A stretch of DNA of 64,000 nt from Trochalopteron elliotii (Eukaryota; Chordata; Aves; Passeriformes; Leiothrichidae), in the NCBI GenBank assembly GCA_024734555.1, contig JANPWX010000246.1:1063677-1127676 (forward strand). The letters run 5' to 3'. Shown in pieces: positions 12,409-25,397 of the stretch (position 1 is its first letter; every line of letters begins with the position of its first letter). Below the pieces are notes generated by a model. It did no database searches. It had not been told where the DNA came from and worked only from the letters and a program-made list of their open reading frames with translations. The translations under genes and the position numbers were made by a program.

Positions 12409-15400
12409 GTCAAATATTTGTTTCAATAGTGGAAATTAAGTGAGAGATTATGTGAATAAGTGGTGAAATAATGAAGATGAAATAAAATAGATGAATTCTA
12501 GAGATGTTTCTCTGCGGTAGTACAGAGAATCTTTTGCATATGGGTCTCTGGGGAAAAAAGAAATAGGCAAACAGCTTCAATACAAGGACATGGAGCTCAG
12601 CAGAATAAATGATTTCCTGTGAATGCAGGAAAGTTACTCATTTTCTAAAAGCCATTACCTCCTCCAGAAGCAAAGAAAACTGTTCAAAGTCCTATACAAA
12701 ACCACGGACCCAATCAGAAACTCTCCTTTAAATGAAGGGCATGATTTTACTGTTGTTTGTACTGTAGGTAACCCAGAATTATCAGCCAAGATTTTTGACT
12801 GATTTACCAACACTGGATCAATTTTAAGCTTTCTTGTGCAGGCACACCTACTTGAAGTACTTCAGGGCTGAGCTCAGCCCTTGTCCCTTGCAGAAGGAGT
12901 ACACAGATGCACTTTGGTATCTTTGTGTTCTAAGACAGTTTTTTCAAGTCTGGATGATGGGATGTGATCTTCTGTTCTGCCTGATCAAATGTGAAAGGCA
13001 ACACAGAAAATCATTAGTATTATTCTGATCTAAAAGACAATGTTCAAAGTTGGATACATGTATGTATTTAAGATTTAGTCAATAAAAGAGAAAAAAAATG
13101 TACAATTGCTCACAATATTTGAGAAAGAACGTGGTTGAATTTGTTGTCTACAACTTCTATTTACATTTGTGATTGAATTTCAGTAGCAGATGATTGCAGT
13201 ACATAATTTAATAATCAGCTCTTGGATGGTTCTGTAAATATAGTAAAGATCACTATCTCATTTAGGTTTGTAGCTTGTTGAGTAGATGATACACAAGCCA
13301 GGAGACTGATAAAAACAAAGCCATGACAGAGAAAATGTCGGAGATTTTTTTGAGTTTTTAATGAACATTACACCTGAACCTAAGTATCTCTTCAATCTCC
13401 CTAGGATCAGAGGAAGAGAATCAAAGGAGAATGGGACTCCAAATCTCCTGAGAAATGAGGTGAAAAGGGCATCAATGAAACCAATTTCAAAATCAAATTG
13501 CTACAGGTTTTAGAGATACTGATAACCTTCTAATATTCCAACAACAAAAAAGCAGATAAACAGCATCACTTGTTCCTGCCTTTTCTTTTTCAAGTAAGTA
13601 AAGAGGTGTCCTCATTGCACTGAATATTTAAAGTGCTTAGACATTTAGTGACAAAAAGAAACAATGATTTAAGTGACAATCATGGTGGCAAACAATCAAG
13701 TAAGACAAGGCTTTGGCAGAAAAAATAATACTTTGCAGGACACGCAACTGTTTTTATTTCTTAATGCTCCCCAAACCTTTTTAGGTTAATAAACACTAAG
13801 ATCACTCCAGGTTAATATGGCTGTGACATTCATCTACTTTTTTATTGTCTCAGTAGCATTAATGACAGAGTCAGTTTAAAAGATCAAATTAAAGAATGCC
13901 ACCAAAGATGTCAGTTACTGCTTTCACCCTTCACTGTGGATCTGTGATGGATGACGGACCACCTTCTAGATTGCAGATGTATCAGACCCTGTTCTGATGG
14001 TTGATTTGGTTTATCCTTAAATGGAAGTTAAATCCATAATACACCTTCTTTTTGCTGTGCTGCCTTAGGGCTGTATGCTTCAGGAATACTAAATTAATTG
14101 CAGCTGCAGGGTGGCTCCACGTCTTTAGGTTCAGCTCCATACTCTTTGGCACATAGTTTCTGTGACCTTGGACATTCACCTAATCTCTCCATATATTGTT
14201 CTCTTTTTTTCTCTTCTGTCTTTTTTGATTTTATAATCTCCAGGGCAGACAAGCCTGGTGCTTATCACAGCATGAGGATATCTGGCTACTATTGTCATGC
14301 AAAGTAAATTATGAAGTGAAGTTATTAATACTAAATGACTTATACTGGTAGAAATTTAACATTTAATAACTCTTCCCTGTTTAAAACTGTATTCTCTATC
14401 CAGTTGTTTTTATAGCAGTTTAAGACAAAAGGGCATAGAGTTGAAGCTGTAGTGGAAGGGAAGCCAGTGACAACTGCTGGGTTTTCCAGTAGGCCACAGA
14501 AATTGGTTGGGACTGTGCAGTCATTAGATTGAGCCTAGAAGTTTTACCACCTGGCCTAAAATTTAAGTAGTATCTGTCTCAGCTACTTACATGAAACTGT
14601 AGTGTGATCAAAAGACAGTCAAATGATGCCTCTGGGTTCACCTCCCATCCTGGCAGAGCAGTAGTTCCTTAGGTCATTGCCACCTCCTTAGCCATCAGCA
14701 AAAGTTGCTTTCTTCTTCCAGACATCTTTCCCTGAACTTCTGTCAAGACTTGACCCTGGTTATATATCTGAATGGCTGCTTTTTGTGTTGCCCTGAGTCC
14801 ATTTTCATAGCATCTGGAAGAAATCTGAAAATGTACTTTTTTGCAGGTGCACACTCTTGGATGGGGTTAGTGGGAAGCATCATTGTCTGGCATTTTGCTG
14901 GGTGCACTTTGCAGTGCCCTGATTTCCCCCTCATGTCCCTGTTATTTTCCCTCATTTTCCTATAGTACAATAGCATATACTATTTTTCAATTGTTGACAA
15001 ACAAACGGGATAGACTTAAATAAAATATTGATTTCAATATTTGAGGTTGTAAATGTGTGGGCAAACGACAGTTCCTGTGTCTTTGGTGCAATAAAAAATG
15101 TAGGAAATGTTGCTGCTCAGATCTAGTCATGTTTGCAGCCTATCACCTATGTACCAGATGAGCTGAGGCAGGAGGAATGTTAGCAGGGATGAAGCAGTCA
15201 TGGCCAGGACTTCCTCAGGCACTGAGATGCACACTGAAAATAATGCAGCCTCTCGTCTGACCTGCTAAAACATTTTTATTCTTTGATTAATGCATCTAGC
15301 AAATCTTAACTCTTAATAACTTTGTGCTGCCAGTATCTGCTGGCCTGTCAATGCACTCACACACATGACTGAGAAGGCAATTGTCTGCTTTGCAGCTGTA

Positions 15401-15728
15401 ATTCAGCTACATAATTTTAAAAGTTAGCCACAGTTTTTTCTTGGAGGGTTTTGTGTAGGTTGCATTTTCTTTTAACGTGCTTTCTGCAATGCAGCTGTGT
15501 CTCACTGGCATGCAGCATTAGTCTGTAAGCTACTTTTTTCTCCCTGTTTTCAAGTATTCATTCTGCATCTGCCATCTCTGCGACAGGGACTGTCCAATTT
15601 GTGAGTGGGCACTGTTCCATTTGAACAGACGGGGAGGAGTGGAGACAGACAAAAGATCATATGGAGTAGCCATCTAAAAAGTGTGGTGGTGAACCTGATC
15701 AGCTGGCATGGATTTTTCTTTATTAATG
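12409..15728. other. Non-coding unique DNA
   Basis: No gene recognised. The part at 15260-15420 is rich in ATTA/TAAT-type words and could be a conserved non-coding element, but only a cross-species alignment could tell. Confidence 0.5.
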
Positions 15729-15899
15729 TCTTGGGGTTTGTGTTGGTTTTGGTTTTTTGGTTGTTTGTTGTTGTTGTTGTAGGTTTTTGGGGTTTTTTTG
15801 GGTTTTTTTGTTTGTTTGTTTGTTTTGGGGGTTTTTTGGTTTTTTTGTTTAGGTTTTTTTGTGTGTTGTTGTTTGGTTGTTGTTGTTGTTGTTGTTTTT
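15729..15899. repeat. G/T-only low-complexity tract
   Basis: About 170 bases consisting almost only of T and G: blocks of GGTTTTTTT, (GTTT)n and (GTT)n, including GTTGTTGTTGTTGTTGTT at its end. No unit is strictly periodic. The apparent reading frame through it (a Phe/Val/Gly-rich string) is an artefact of composition. Confidence 0.9.
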
Positions 15900-18800
15900 A
15901 AAATATTAAACTTAGAAAATGTTCATAAATTCCATTACAGGGCAGCCATGAACACAATTGACAGCAATGCTGCATCCTCAGTGAATATCGGGTTTGAAAA
16001 CTGAGTTTGACCTCTCCTCTCAAGCTGCGATTTCTTGTTCAAGGGATTAAAACAAACAAACAAAACCCCCTTATTTTCTGTATTTTGTTTCCATGCCTGT
16101 GTCTAAAGTGTATTCAGAAGAATTCTTTTCAGCGGTCGTGAGACAAAGGCTTATACAACAGTACGAAGAACTGGTGCCTAACTCACTAACTTTTCAAAAC
16201 GGAAAAAAGCTTCAAAGAAAAATAAGCTAGTTAGACAGCTGGTTAGACTGGAGTCTAACAGGTAATTTGAAAATCAACCCCTGCCTCTGCTTATGTTATT
16301 ACAATGTAATCTGACCACAAGGCTGAGAAAAATATTTTATCTGAAGTGGAAGTTTTTCCTTTATTTTATAGTATTTGTTGTGAGATTTTCCAAAACTCTT
16401 TTTGTTTCCAGTTGCATGGTGTTAAGTGTTCTAGTGTACAGAAGGTTTAAAAAATAACCTATCTTCTATTTCTTGTCTTTTTCATTTCCTTGTTTTTCAA
16501 TCCTAGCCAGTTCCATCTCCTTTTTCCTTTACCCTTGACTAAGCAAGCACAATTTAATCAGATTTATTGAGAGATAGGAAAGCAGAAATTGAGAAACAGG
16601 TAAGAGAAGCAATTCAGCATGGTTACAAGTTGCTAGTGCATCTCACAGCCAATGTGAGCACATTTTAGGGGCCTTGTTTACCCCCATGTAGTCCTGTGGG
16701 TAATTTTACACTGTTGAGTCAAGTAATGTTTTGCATGGACCAAATAAATTATTTTCCTTTTTCTTTTCTTTCCAAAGCTTTTTGAAGACAAGCTGTTTTT
16801 TGGTTCTTAATGGCCTGCAAAACCTCCATTTTGGTAGGTTGTAATGACTTCCACTTGTGTGTTTCTGAACAGAATTTACATTCCTAACAAAAATACATTA
16901 GAGCTTTTTGACTCCTGTGTTCTCCAAATTTGAAAATTCTGTACCAGTGGGTGCCATTTCTGATAAATTTTAAATGTAATAGATGTGTTTTTATTGTTTT
17001 TAACACTGCACGACTTTTATTCATAGTGGTTGCTGGCAAAAAAAAATTACCTGTCTGGGTAGATAAGAGTTTATCCCCATGTGAAATCCTGTCTTGGTAA
17101 GATGAATAGTAGATTGTGTTGTTGGCTTTTTAAAACTCCAGACCTCGGTGCATACCAGGTCAAGTGCAAGGTTCATTTACCACATCCCAAAATGATGTTT
17201 TAAAATTAAACTTCAGCTTTTTATTTTACCAGGTTACTATAGAACCCATTATTGAAAAACAAACAAAAGCCAAAACAAACCCAAGTTTCATCAGAGTTGA
17301 CAATGCTACTGCATTCTTTCCTGCTAAAATATATTAACTAGGTAGATTTTAACACCCTGAACTACACAACTGATGCCTCATTTTGTGTTTCAAATGGGGC
17401 ATATGTTAAAGTTCCAGATCTGTGTCTCTTTGTTTTACTTTTTTTTTTTTAATGAGAATTTCAGTTCTTCAAAAATATAAGTAATTTTTTCTTACCTCTT
17501 CTACAGGGAAAAATAAATGAAAATGTAACTTGAATGCACCTTGCAGGCTTAGAAATCTGACCTGCAAATAAAATCAGCCTGAAGCTTTTTAGGAAATCTG
17601 ACAGAGTGGAATCCATACTCTGTTGAAATCAAATCTTCCATCTACTTTTCTGAGAATAAGTCTTCATCTCAGATGTTTAAGGTGAATTTATGACTCCTGA
17701 AGGTCATGCATTTGTGTGTGTTTTTAGAATGATTGGAGCTGATACGTCCATAGTTTCTTTAAAAGCTTCCTTCATATATTCAGCTGTCTGCAAAAAGAAT
17801 TTGCCCTTTATAATGGAATGAAGAAAAATATGATAACTGCAAATACTGACCCTTAAATTCTCCACACTGGTCTCATTTTATATTGCTTTTGCAAAAGCAA
17901 AGCTGTTGCAAAAGGTGGTGGGATACCTTCTCTTTCACAGACACAGAGACTGGAGACTCTTTTGACTGGGAAAACGTTGCACAATCTGGCTCTTTGCTGA
18001 GCTCCTCAGCCTTATATTTTAGCTTCTTAAAACAGCCTTGCAATTGTCATTTGTAATTTTGACTGTCTGTGTTATGACATTTGGGGCAGTAGTGATTCTG
18101 TGGCCTTTGAACAGCTAGTGTCAAAACCGATGTACAGGAGCCATTAAGGGAGATTTGAAACCTTGGTATTACACTGCACACCAAGCATAACTGATTTCAG
18201 ATTTACACTGTATCATTCATCTCAGCTGCTGCATCCCTCCCCATCAAAAGGCATGTAAGCAGAAATCTTCAAGGAAGATGTGTTTTTGTTATATGTATCC
18301 TGGTGCATTTTTCTTCCTCCACCTTTACACCAGTTCCACCCACGTATTTTCCAGTTGCTTCAGATTATAACGATTTCAAAAATCCATTTTATTTCTTTGA
18401 ATTGACTAGGGAATGTGCAAAAGTGTGGCAGCTGTAATTGGGAGTTTACAGAGTTTCATGTGTATTGCAGTCAACAAGGGAACAAAACAATTTAGTTTTC
18501 ATCTTGCATGATAAAACACACAGTCCTGTGGTAGTATCTCCAGGCAATTCACAGTATACACCTAGTAACACAGCCTCATTTGTTAGAAATATGTGAGCTG
18601 TGTCTGTTGCTACATAGAAATATCAGTAATTTCATATATATATATATCACTACATAAATAAAAACATTCAGGAAATCACTATGTAGTTCTCATTCTAGAA
18701 GGAAGTTTGTCAGAAAAGTTGAAAATATATTCACAAACTTGCTGATACACAACCCCAGGAATCCTGCCCACTGAAGGGAGATTCTTATATGTAGTATTAA

Positions 18801-19538
18801 TATAGGCCTAAAAAATGAGGTTTTGTTTCCCGCCCACTGAAAACAAGAACTCCTTCCAGCCCAGTACTGACAAAGGAAGGCAGATAGATCCTCATGCCTT
18901 GGGAATCACACAGATACTGTCATTCTGGCAAGGACTAGGCTTGCCCTTCATGGCAGGGAATGTGGTGTGACTCCTCCTTTGACTGGGTCAAGAAGTTATA
19001 GTGAAGTCTGTGGCCTTACAGGTGTGAAAGGGAGGCCTTACATACCCCTTTCTCACTCCACATTTTTCTGTAACCCGCCATCTGCAGGGGAACACTAACA
19101 ATATGCTGCATTTTTACATAATGCACAAAAGGCAGGAATTCACTGCTTTTGCTTTCAGTGATGCTTTAAGAAGAAGAGTGGATGATTTTGTACTAGAAGC
19201 CAGCTATTTGTATGTGTTGACAACTATTTGTAAGCTGAAGCAGGGAGAGAGAGTAGCAAGAAGTTTCTGCCCAGACTTGTCTCTAGTGCAGAGCTACTGC
19301 TGTCCTGCAGTTCACAGCCATTCTGGATGGGTGTTCAGTGACAAATTTGCAGTCACATGGAGGGAATGGACCTGAACTCCTCCTGTTCCCACACTGGATG
19401 TTACAAGCTGAGGTGTCAAGACTACATTATGGATCTCAGTTTTCTACTCCTTGGGGCTGTTTATTAAGCAGCACACACTGCAGAAAGATACTTTGGTTAC
19501 CAAATGCCGGGTAGTTATTTCAGCAGCACACATGGAAA
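15900..19538. other. Non-coding unique DNA
   Basis: No gene or repeat family recognised except an (AT)7 run at 18634-18647. The open frame at 19103-19375 has no recognisable domain. Confidence 0.5.
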
Positions 19539-20132
19539 TGTTATAAATGATCAACCAGCCAATTGGACAGAAAAATAATAAGTTTTATTTTTCCATTTTA
19601 AATCTATCTGGGACAGCCACAGGGAACAACATTCGAATGTTGGGTGAAACAGCCGACTGACAGCAGGGTTGCTATCTCGCACTGTTCCACGATTTGCTGG
19701 GGTTTGAGTCTGAGTTCTTATACTGTATTTTGTGCCTCCCGGCAGCAGAGGTATTGTGTTTTTCAAATTCAAACCCAGTCTTTTCACTTGATGATGAACC
19801 CTGAACAGATTTCCTGGTGCTGGGCCGAGTCTGAAAGGACCTTCCAGGAATCCTCTTTTGGGATGATGATGTCGTCAAATGCAGGGTCCACCCTCGGAAT
19901 GGGTGTCGATGTGTTGATGGTGCGTTGATGGTGGGTTGATGGTGGGTTGATGGTCCGGGTGCCCAAGATCTGATTAGCTCAAGGAGCTACATCCTGGCAA
20001 GCCACCCTCCTTTCTGGTGTAAATTGAGATGTTAGATTGTATACAAAGCATGTCTTGGTATTTGGTGAACGCCCGTCCCAGTCCGGGAATCAAGGTTACT
20101 TTTTATACTCACAGGGTTATAGAAAATATACA
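19539..20132 (-). mobile_element. LTR-like repeat, copy 2 of family B (antisense)
   Basis: This is the partner of 6712-7288 in the opposite orientation, at 594 versus 577 bases. On the - strand it starts TGTATATTTTCTATAACCCTG and ends CATTTATAACA. The reverse TATA box lies near 19717-19723 (CAGTATAAGA on the - strand) and the poly-A signal AATAAA at 19584-19589 (TTTATT on +). An 11-bp minisatellite unique to this copy lies at 19913-19956. No target duplication was found (GGAAA before, TTCTA after), so it is probably an old solo LTR. Confidence 0.72.
19913..19956 (+). repeat. 11-bp minisatellite, 4 copies
   Basis: Four tandem units of GTTGATGGTGG; the first ends GC and the last CC. It lies inside LTR-like copy 2. 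Copy 1 has only one related unit at this place, so the expansion came after the two copies separated. Confidence 0.9.
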
Positions 20133-21004
20133 TTCTATCATCTGCTATAACTTCCTTCTATGTTTTAATTGCACGAATTTATAATCACATCTATTACAGA
20201 AACAAGTGGCCTCAATGTGAACATGTAATGTTTCAGCTAGAGAAATAGCAAGAGAAACAAGAAGAATAACTGCAGTAACAAAGTTTCCATTCTTAATGAT
20301 GATGATGAATGTGAAGTGTGTGGTAACTTCCACCACTTATTTTAGATCAGTGAGCATTTAATTTTCACTACCTGATGAAAGACAGGACAGTCTTTGGAGG
20401 CACTGAAATACAGTGATGTAAATATGCTACTTTTTTCTTATTCTCCCTTTCTATAGGGAAAGAGACCACCAGGTCATAGGATGTTTAGGTGCAGCATTGT
20501 GCAGTTTCCTTTTCATACACAGACCCTTGGCTCCCTTTACGCTGCTATTAGATGAAAGAGCCTGGGATATCTGGGTATAATTCTTATATTTATAAGGGGA
20601 CATTGCATGTGATCATTGGGAAGCGGGTAGGGGTGAAAAATAGAATAGGAATTTAGGACAAAGAGAAAAGTACAAGAAAATAAAGAATTGCCCAGGGGTA
20701 AGTTTTTTGTATATTCCTAAAATGAAAAAAGCACTGATGACCTTCACAGAAGATGGTTGGTCAGATGGTGCCTAAATTATTAAAGAATTCAAAATACACT
20801 GGCATACTAATACCATGGAAGAAAAATACCATGATTTCAATTTGAGAAGAATTTACAATATGGAAGTTCCCTGAGAACTACAAAAGGAAAACAAGGTGAT
20901 ATCCTTAACAGCTGGTGTGTAGTCCTGGCTGTAGTTCAGTAGCAGATTTTTGTTGTCTGGTACCCCAAAAGCAGAATAAAAAGGGCAAGTACCCAACCCT
21001 TGAC
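20133..21004. other. Non-coding unique DNA
   Basis: Nothing recognised. A CR1 tail begins just downstream. Confidence 0.5.
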
Positions 21005-21260
21005 TCTTTTAACAGGTCTAGAGGAAATGCCATGAAGCTGAATCAGAGGAGGTGTAGGTTAGACATCCGAAAAAAGTTTTCACCCAGAGCACTGGAAGAG
21101 GCACCCCAGGGAAGTGGTCACAGCAGCAAGCCTGACAGGGTTCAAGAAGAAATTGTTCTGTACTTTTAGAGACAGGGTGTGACTCTTCGAGTGTCCTGTG
21201 CAGGATCAGAAGTTTGAATTAATGGTCCTTCCAACTCAGCATGTTCTATGATTCTATGAT
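21005..21260 (+). mobile_element. CR1 LINE 3' fragment
   Basis: The text GAGGAAATGCCATGAAGCTG near 21021, TTAGACATCCGAAAAAAG near 21059, CACCCAGAGCACTGG near 21082, CCCCAGGGAAGTGGTCACAG near 21104, GTGTCCTGTGCAGGATCAG near 21190, and GTCCTTCCAACTCAGCATG then TTCTATGATTCTATGA give the CR1 3' end on the + strand. It is the same subfamily as the antisense copy at 12.2 kb. The frame at 20915-21169 is a leftover of ORF2. Confidence 0.93.
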
Positions 21261-22703
21261 CTGATAATGCTGGGGACTAGGGATAGAGTTCCTTAGGCTT
21301 TCCCTTGCTCACCCCGATGTTTTGCACAGTGAGGAAATTAAGTATCTTTGTCCTCTAACCTTTCTGTTAAATTGTTGGAGCCCATTAGAAGCCTGAAACC
21401 AGGATCATGGGGCAGAGATTGGCAGTGAACAACACAGGAAATAAAGATGACCTGTATGAGATGAGTCTCTGCCTCAGAGTTCCCAGATTCAATTATGTCT
21501 CGAAATTGGATGCAAGAAAAAAGAAATCCATTTAAATAGAAACAGGATCTGATCTCTGTGTACTTTTATTACCTTATACATTGTTTCATTAATGTTTTTA
21601 AGTATTTCTATCTGGCTAATAACAACAGCTTTAACAATACAACTTCTAAATTCCAATATAGCTTTTCTGTACATTAAAAAAACCAGCCAGTGATTATTTA
21701 ATACTACTTATAAATAAAAGTCTTTTGTATCACCTTTTTAATCAGAGTTAGACATGTAATAGTAATACCTTTGAAAGTGTACCTGCTCCAAAAATAGTAA
21801 GTAGTAATTGTAAAAACACTCTCAGGTTCTAGTTGTTTCCATTCTTACAAGTTATGGCCTGAGAAGGAAACTGGTCTGTAGGTTGGAAGAGAAGCTGAAC
21901 ACCTTTTAAGTTTAGCCAGGTTTCTCCTGCATATTATTTTTTTTCTCTTTTTTTAAGGCATGCCTATTAGCCAGGGCTTTATTTCCTTGACTGCTCCTTT
22001 CTAGGTACTGAAAAGAATGGTTATCAGTTTTCTGTTTTTCAAGGATAGTGTAAGCAGCACAAACCTAGATGCAAAGCATTTTTTGGATTTAAGTACGTAG
22101 AGATTATCTTTTTGTGCAGTCTGTGAGAAGTAGAGTGTTTTCCAATGAAATGAAGTACCCTATCATTGCCCACCTAACTATTCTGGATTGTCCCCTTTTC
22201 AGGGTATAAAAAGAGCAATAAAGCTGGTGCAGTTTTCACTTTTTCTCCAGGACAGCTCCCATTCTCTAATTCCTGTTTCTCTTTCCAAGATGTGTTCATC
22301 GTTGCCATATGCTCCTTTGGTTCACAATGCTGCTTACTGCAGTGTGAGCCCCCTCTTAAATATGGAGTCAGAACAGGAAATGACAAAATGCTGCTATATG
22401 TAGCTGCCTTCATTGTCTTTCTCAGGCACCTGAGGTTTCTCATTCTTCACTTTGCCCTCCCGGTTGCTGATTTTAAAAGAAAGGAGATGTAGTTTTCTCT
22501 AAAAAAAGAGATTTCTCTTAAAGAAAAAAAAATAATTAAAACTCATAATTCAAATTCTGGTGCCCAAACTGAATGGCAGATATGACAATAGTAGTATTAT
22601 TTTTTATGATGAATTTCAGAAAACTCAGAACCTTTTCAAATATCTTCACTAGCAATTTTGACCATTTTTACCCTCTAGTTATGCATAAAGAAGGTTTGGC
22701 TAC
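21261..22703. other. Non-coding unique DNA
   Basis: No recognised gene. Overlapping frames on both strands at 22174-22492 show no domain and are treated as chance. Confidence 0.5.
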
Positions 22704-23111
22704 TGTAGCTGGTTTCTCTCTGGGGACTGCTTACCAGCTAAAGCAGTAGATCCCAGACCAACTAAAACAGTTCACGAGTTTCTCAATCCCTGCTGTGCGT
22801 GGTTTAAGGCTTGGAATCAAGAACGGGCTCTGACGTGGGTTTGAGAAGGTGCTTATTCAGTGCAGTCCATGTGCCAGAACAGAGTTTTGGGCCCTTGGCC
22901 TCTCCTTTCCCAGGGCACAGCCTGGGCAGACAAAACTCTGGGCCAATGAGGGAAAGAAGGGGGTGGGGTCCAGGACAGGGTGATACCAGGTGATATTTTG
23001 GGAACAGGGGTGGGGGTGTTTTGGAAGAGGCTCAGGAAGGAATCTACCAAATACAGACAAATAAACAAAATACAGATACAACTTTGAAAACCTCAATCAT
23101 GCACCGCAACA
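22704..23111 (-). mobile_element. Solo LTR, family C, copy 1 (antisense)
   Basis: On the - strand the element begins TGTTGCGGTGCATGATTGAG and ends AGAAACCAGCTACA. It is flanked by a perfect 6-bp duplication GGCTAC (22698-22703 and 23112-23117), so both ends are fixed exactly. A 6-bp duplication is typical of class II (ERVK-like) retroviruses in birds (family knowledge). The second copy is at 54835-55312; this copy is about 70 bases shorter because U3-side sequence is missing. The poly-A hexamer position reads AATAAG here (near 22853-22858) but AATAAA in the other copy. There is no internal region, so it is a solo LTR. Confidence 0.9.
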
Positions 23112-25367
23112 GGCTACTTCCAGCTGGACTCTGTGCCTGACTGCAGAATAGCTTCAAGCAGGTTTGTTGCTTCCTTGCTTGATAGAGAGATGTGACTAAC
23201 ACAATTGCCTTGAAGCTGAGCTTGATTTTGCACTAAAGGACCACTCAAAAAGCTAAATTCAGGTGTTCCAAAGGAAGCAGTCATCAGCTGACAGAGGTAA
23301 AAGTGACACCAAAGTAGGCTTCAAGCATCAGCACCTTGTTATCTAAAAGCCTCTCATACCTTTTCTATGTAGCCTACCTTAGGCAGCTCCACACAGGTCT
23401 AGCTCTTTCTCTCCTTCTCTCTTACTTCCACAGTTCCAGCTGGCCCTAGCACAGCCACCTAACCCTGTCCCTCCCTCCTCACAGCACAGCTAGCAAACTC
23501 CAACTATCAGTGAGTGAGACTATCAGCTCACTCACTCTTATCACCCCTATAGCTGTGAGGGCAAGGCTGTTCCCACTCTTTGGTAATTAACACAGCTGCA
23601 ATATATCAGGGGCAAGATTGCCTTCAGCACTATCTCTGTCTGTCTTCCCACAACTGGTAGCATCACCTGGCAGTTGTGCCCAGCGCTGACTGATTCCACA
23701 GCAAAGGTGCACTGGGAATGTTTCTGGGCTGAGCTGCGGCACCCTCACCTGAGGTGGCACCATACCTGCAGGATGCTCCAAGGAATGCCAGCCACGAATG
23801 AAAACTGTAAAGCACCTAGACAAATTGTCAAAAGATTTCTACTACCCTGATCTTCCGTCCTTGGCACCATTGTTTGCATAATAGTGGTTGGAAGGTGTGT
23901 CATGTCTTTAAGCATGGTAAAGGAAACAGTGGAGGAGGCAGTAGTTGCCATAAGGGCGTCAACCTTACCCCTGAGCCAGAGGGAAGAAATGGATCTGTGG
24001 CAAATCAGACAGCTTCAACTGAACACCTGAAACAGTGTTTCTATTCTGCCAGTACAGTACAGCATCCCTGAAAAGGTTAATCAATTTGAATGTTAATATC
24101 ATTCTTATTTTCCAACCATTATCTTTCAAATATATGATGTGCGTTTGTCATCTTCCAGGATTAACAACATGACAAGTTTGAACTTTTAAAAGCAAGACAC
24201 TCTTTGGTTATTGGAGAGTAGAAAAAGGTCACAACGCTTTGTACAAAACTGAACTATGTACACTTCCAGGCCCATAATTTGCCTACTCTTCTCAATAATT
24301 TATAAAGCATGGAGAAAAAAAGGGCCAATTTGGTAAGAATAGGGGCTGCTCTGTTTGTGTGTACAGTGTAAGAGGAATTATTGTACAGAATAAAAGGAAT
24401 TATCCATGTAGGTTGACTCTTGCAGCCTAGTTCTGGTTGGTACAATATAATAATTTCATTTGTTTCCTGAGAATGAAACACGCTGGGCCCAATTCACTAT
24501 CCTACCTGATTCTCTATAGAAGTTATTTTTTGGTTGCAAATAATAGTCACAGAGAAATGAGAAAATGTATTGGAATCAGTGTTCCCTTGATCAGTGTAAG
24601 GCAAAGGAAAACTCGAGTATTTGCTTTCTGCTGTGGCTGCTATTGTCCTTGGGGACTGCTGAAACTTTAAATCAGAGTCCTAATTGGCACTTGGATAGCC
24701 ATGAAATACCAGAAGCTTCAAAAGGAGCTTAAGAGACTAGTTGCTGCCTTTTCCCTGCTCCATCCTTTGCTATCCACAGCACACACATAACAAGGATTTG
24801 GGAGGTAGAGTTACCACTATTAAATCTTGCTCTGTGACTAGCTCAGACTTTGTAAGACTAGGAACCCCTGAGCAAGGAGCTGACATTGAAGTCATAAACT
24901 TGCAGCAAATTACACTGTGCAAGTGATTGGAAGTGTGACATGATTTGCTCCGACTCATCCACTGTGTATTTGCTGCTTTTCAGGTAAGCCTGCAATGCTT
25001 TTAAGAGTTGTGTTGTCACTTACAGCTTTTTAAAACTGAGATAGACTATGGGCACATGAATATGTTGACTTTTGCAAGCTAAGTAGTCAGGAACGATGGG
25101 ATAGGAACTAAAGGGATGAATGAATGAATGCCACTTGTAGGAGTCTGGAGGCAGAGACACTCCCTGCTTGCCTGGCACAGTTGTACATTATTGGTTTGGA
25201 CTTTGCCAGTTCAGAGCAACTTGGCTGACACCAACTGCTCCCTCACTGCTCCAATTCCTCCACTGCTCCTTCATCTCTGATACATTATTTGAATTTATTA
25301 ACCTGCCACCAAAACTTGCTTTTATCAGAAAGCCCCCTTTACAACTGTAGCAATCAGTTGTGTACTA
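23112..25367. other. Non-coding unique DNA
   Basis: No gene recognised. 23360-24070 is somewhat more GC-rich and pyrimidine-rich than its surroundings, but I could not match it to a repeat family or exon. Confidence 0.45.
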
Positions 25368-25397
25368 GTGATCACTACTCAGGGTAGTAGTGATCAC
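25368..25397. repeat. Perfect 12-bp inverted repeat
   Basis: GTGATCACTACT (25368-25379) is exactly reverse-complemented at 25386-25397 with a 6-base loop CAGGGT. The arm itself contains the palindrome GTGATCAC. Confidence 0.9.

Noticed and set aside
15605..16004. Phe/Val/Gly/Cys-rich hydrophobic reading frames
   Set aside because: Produced by the G/T low-complexity tract.
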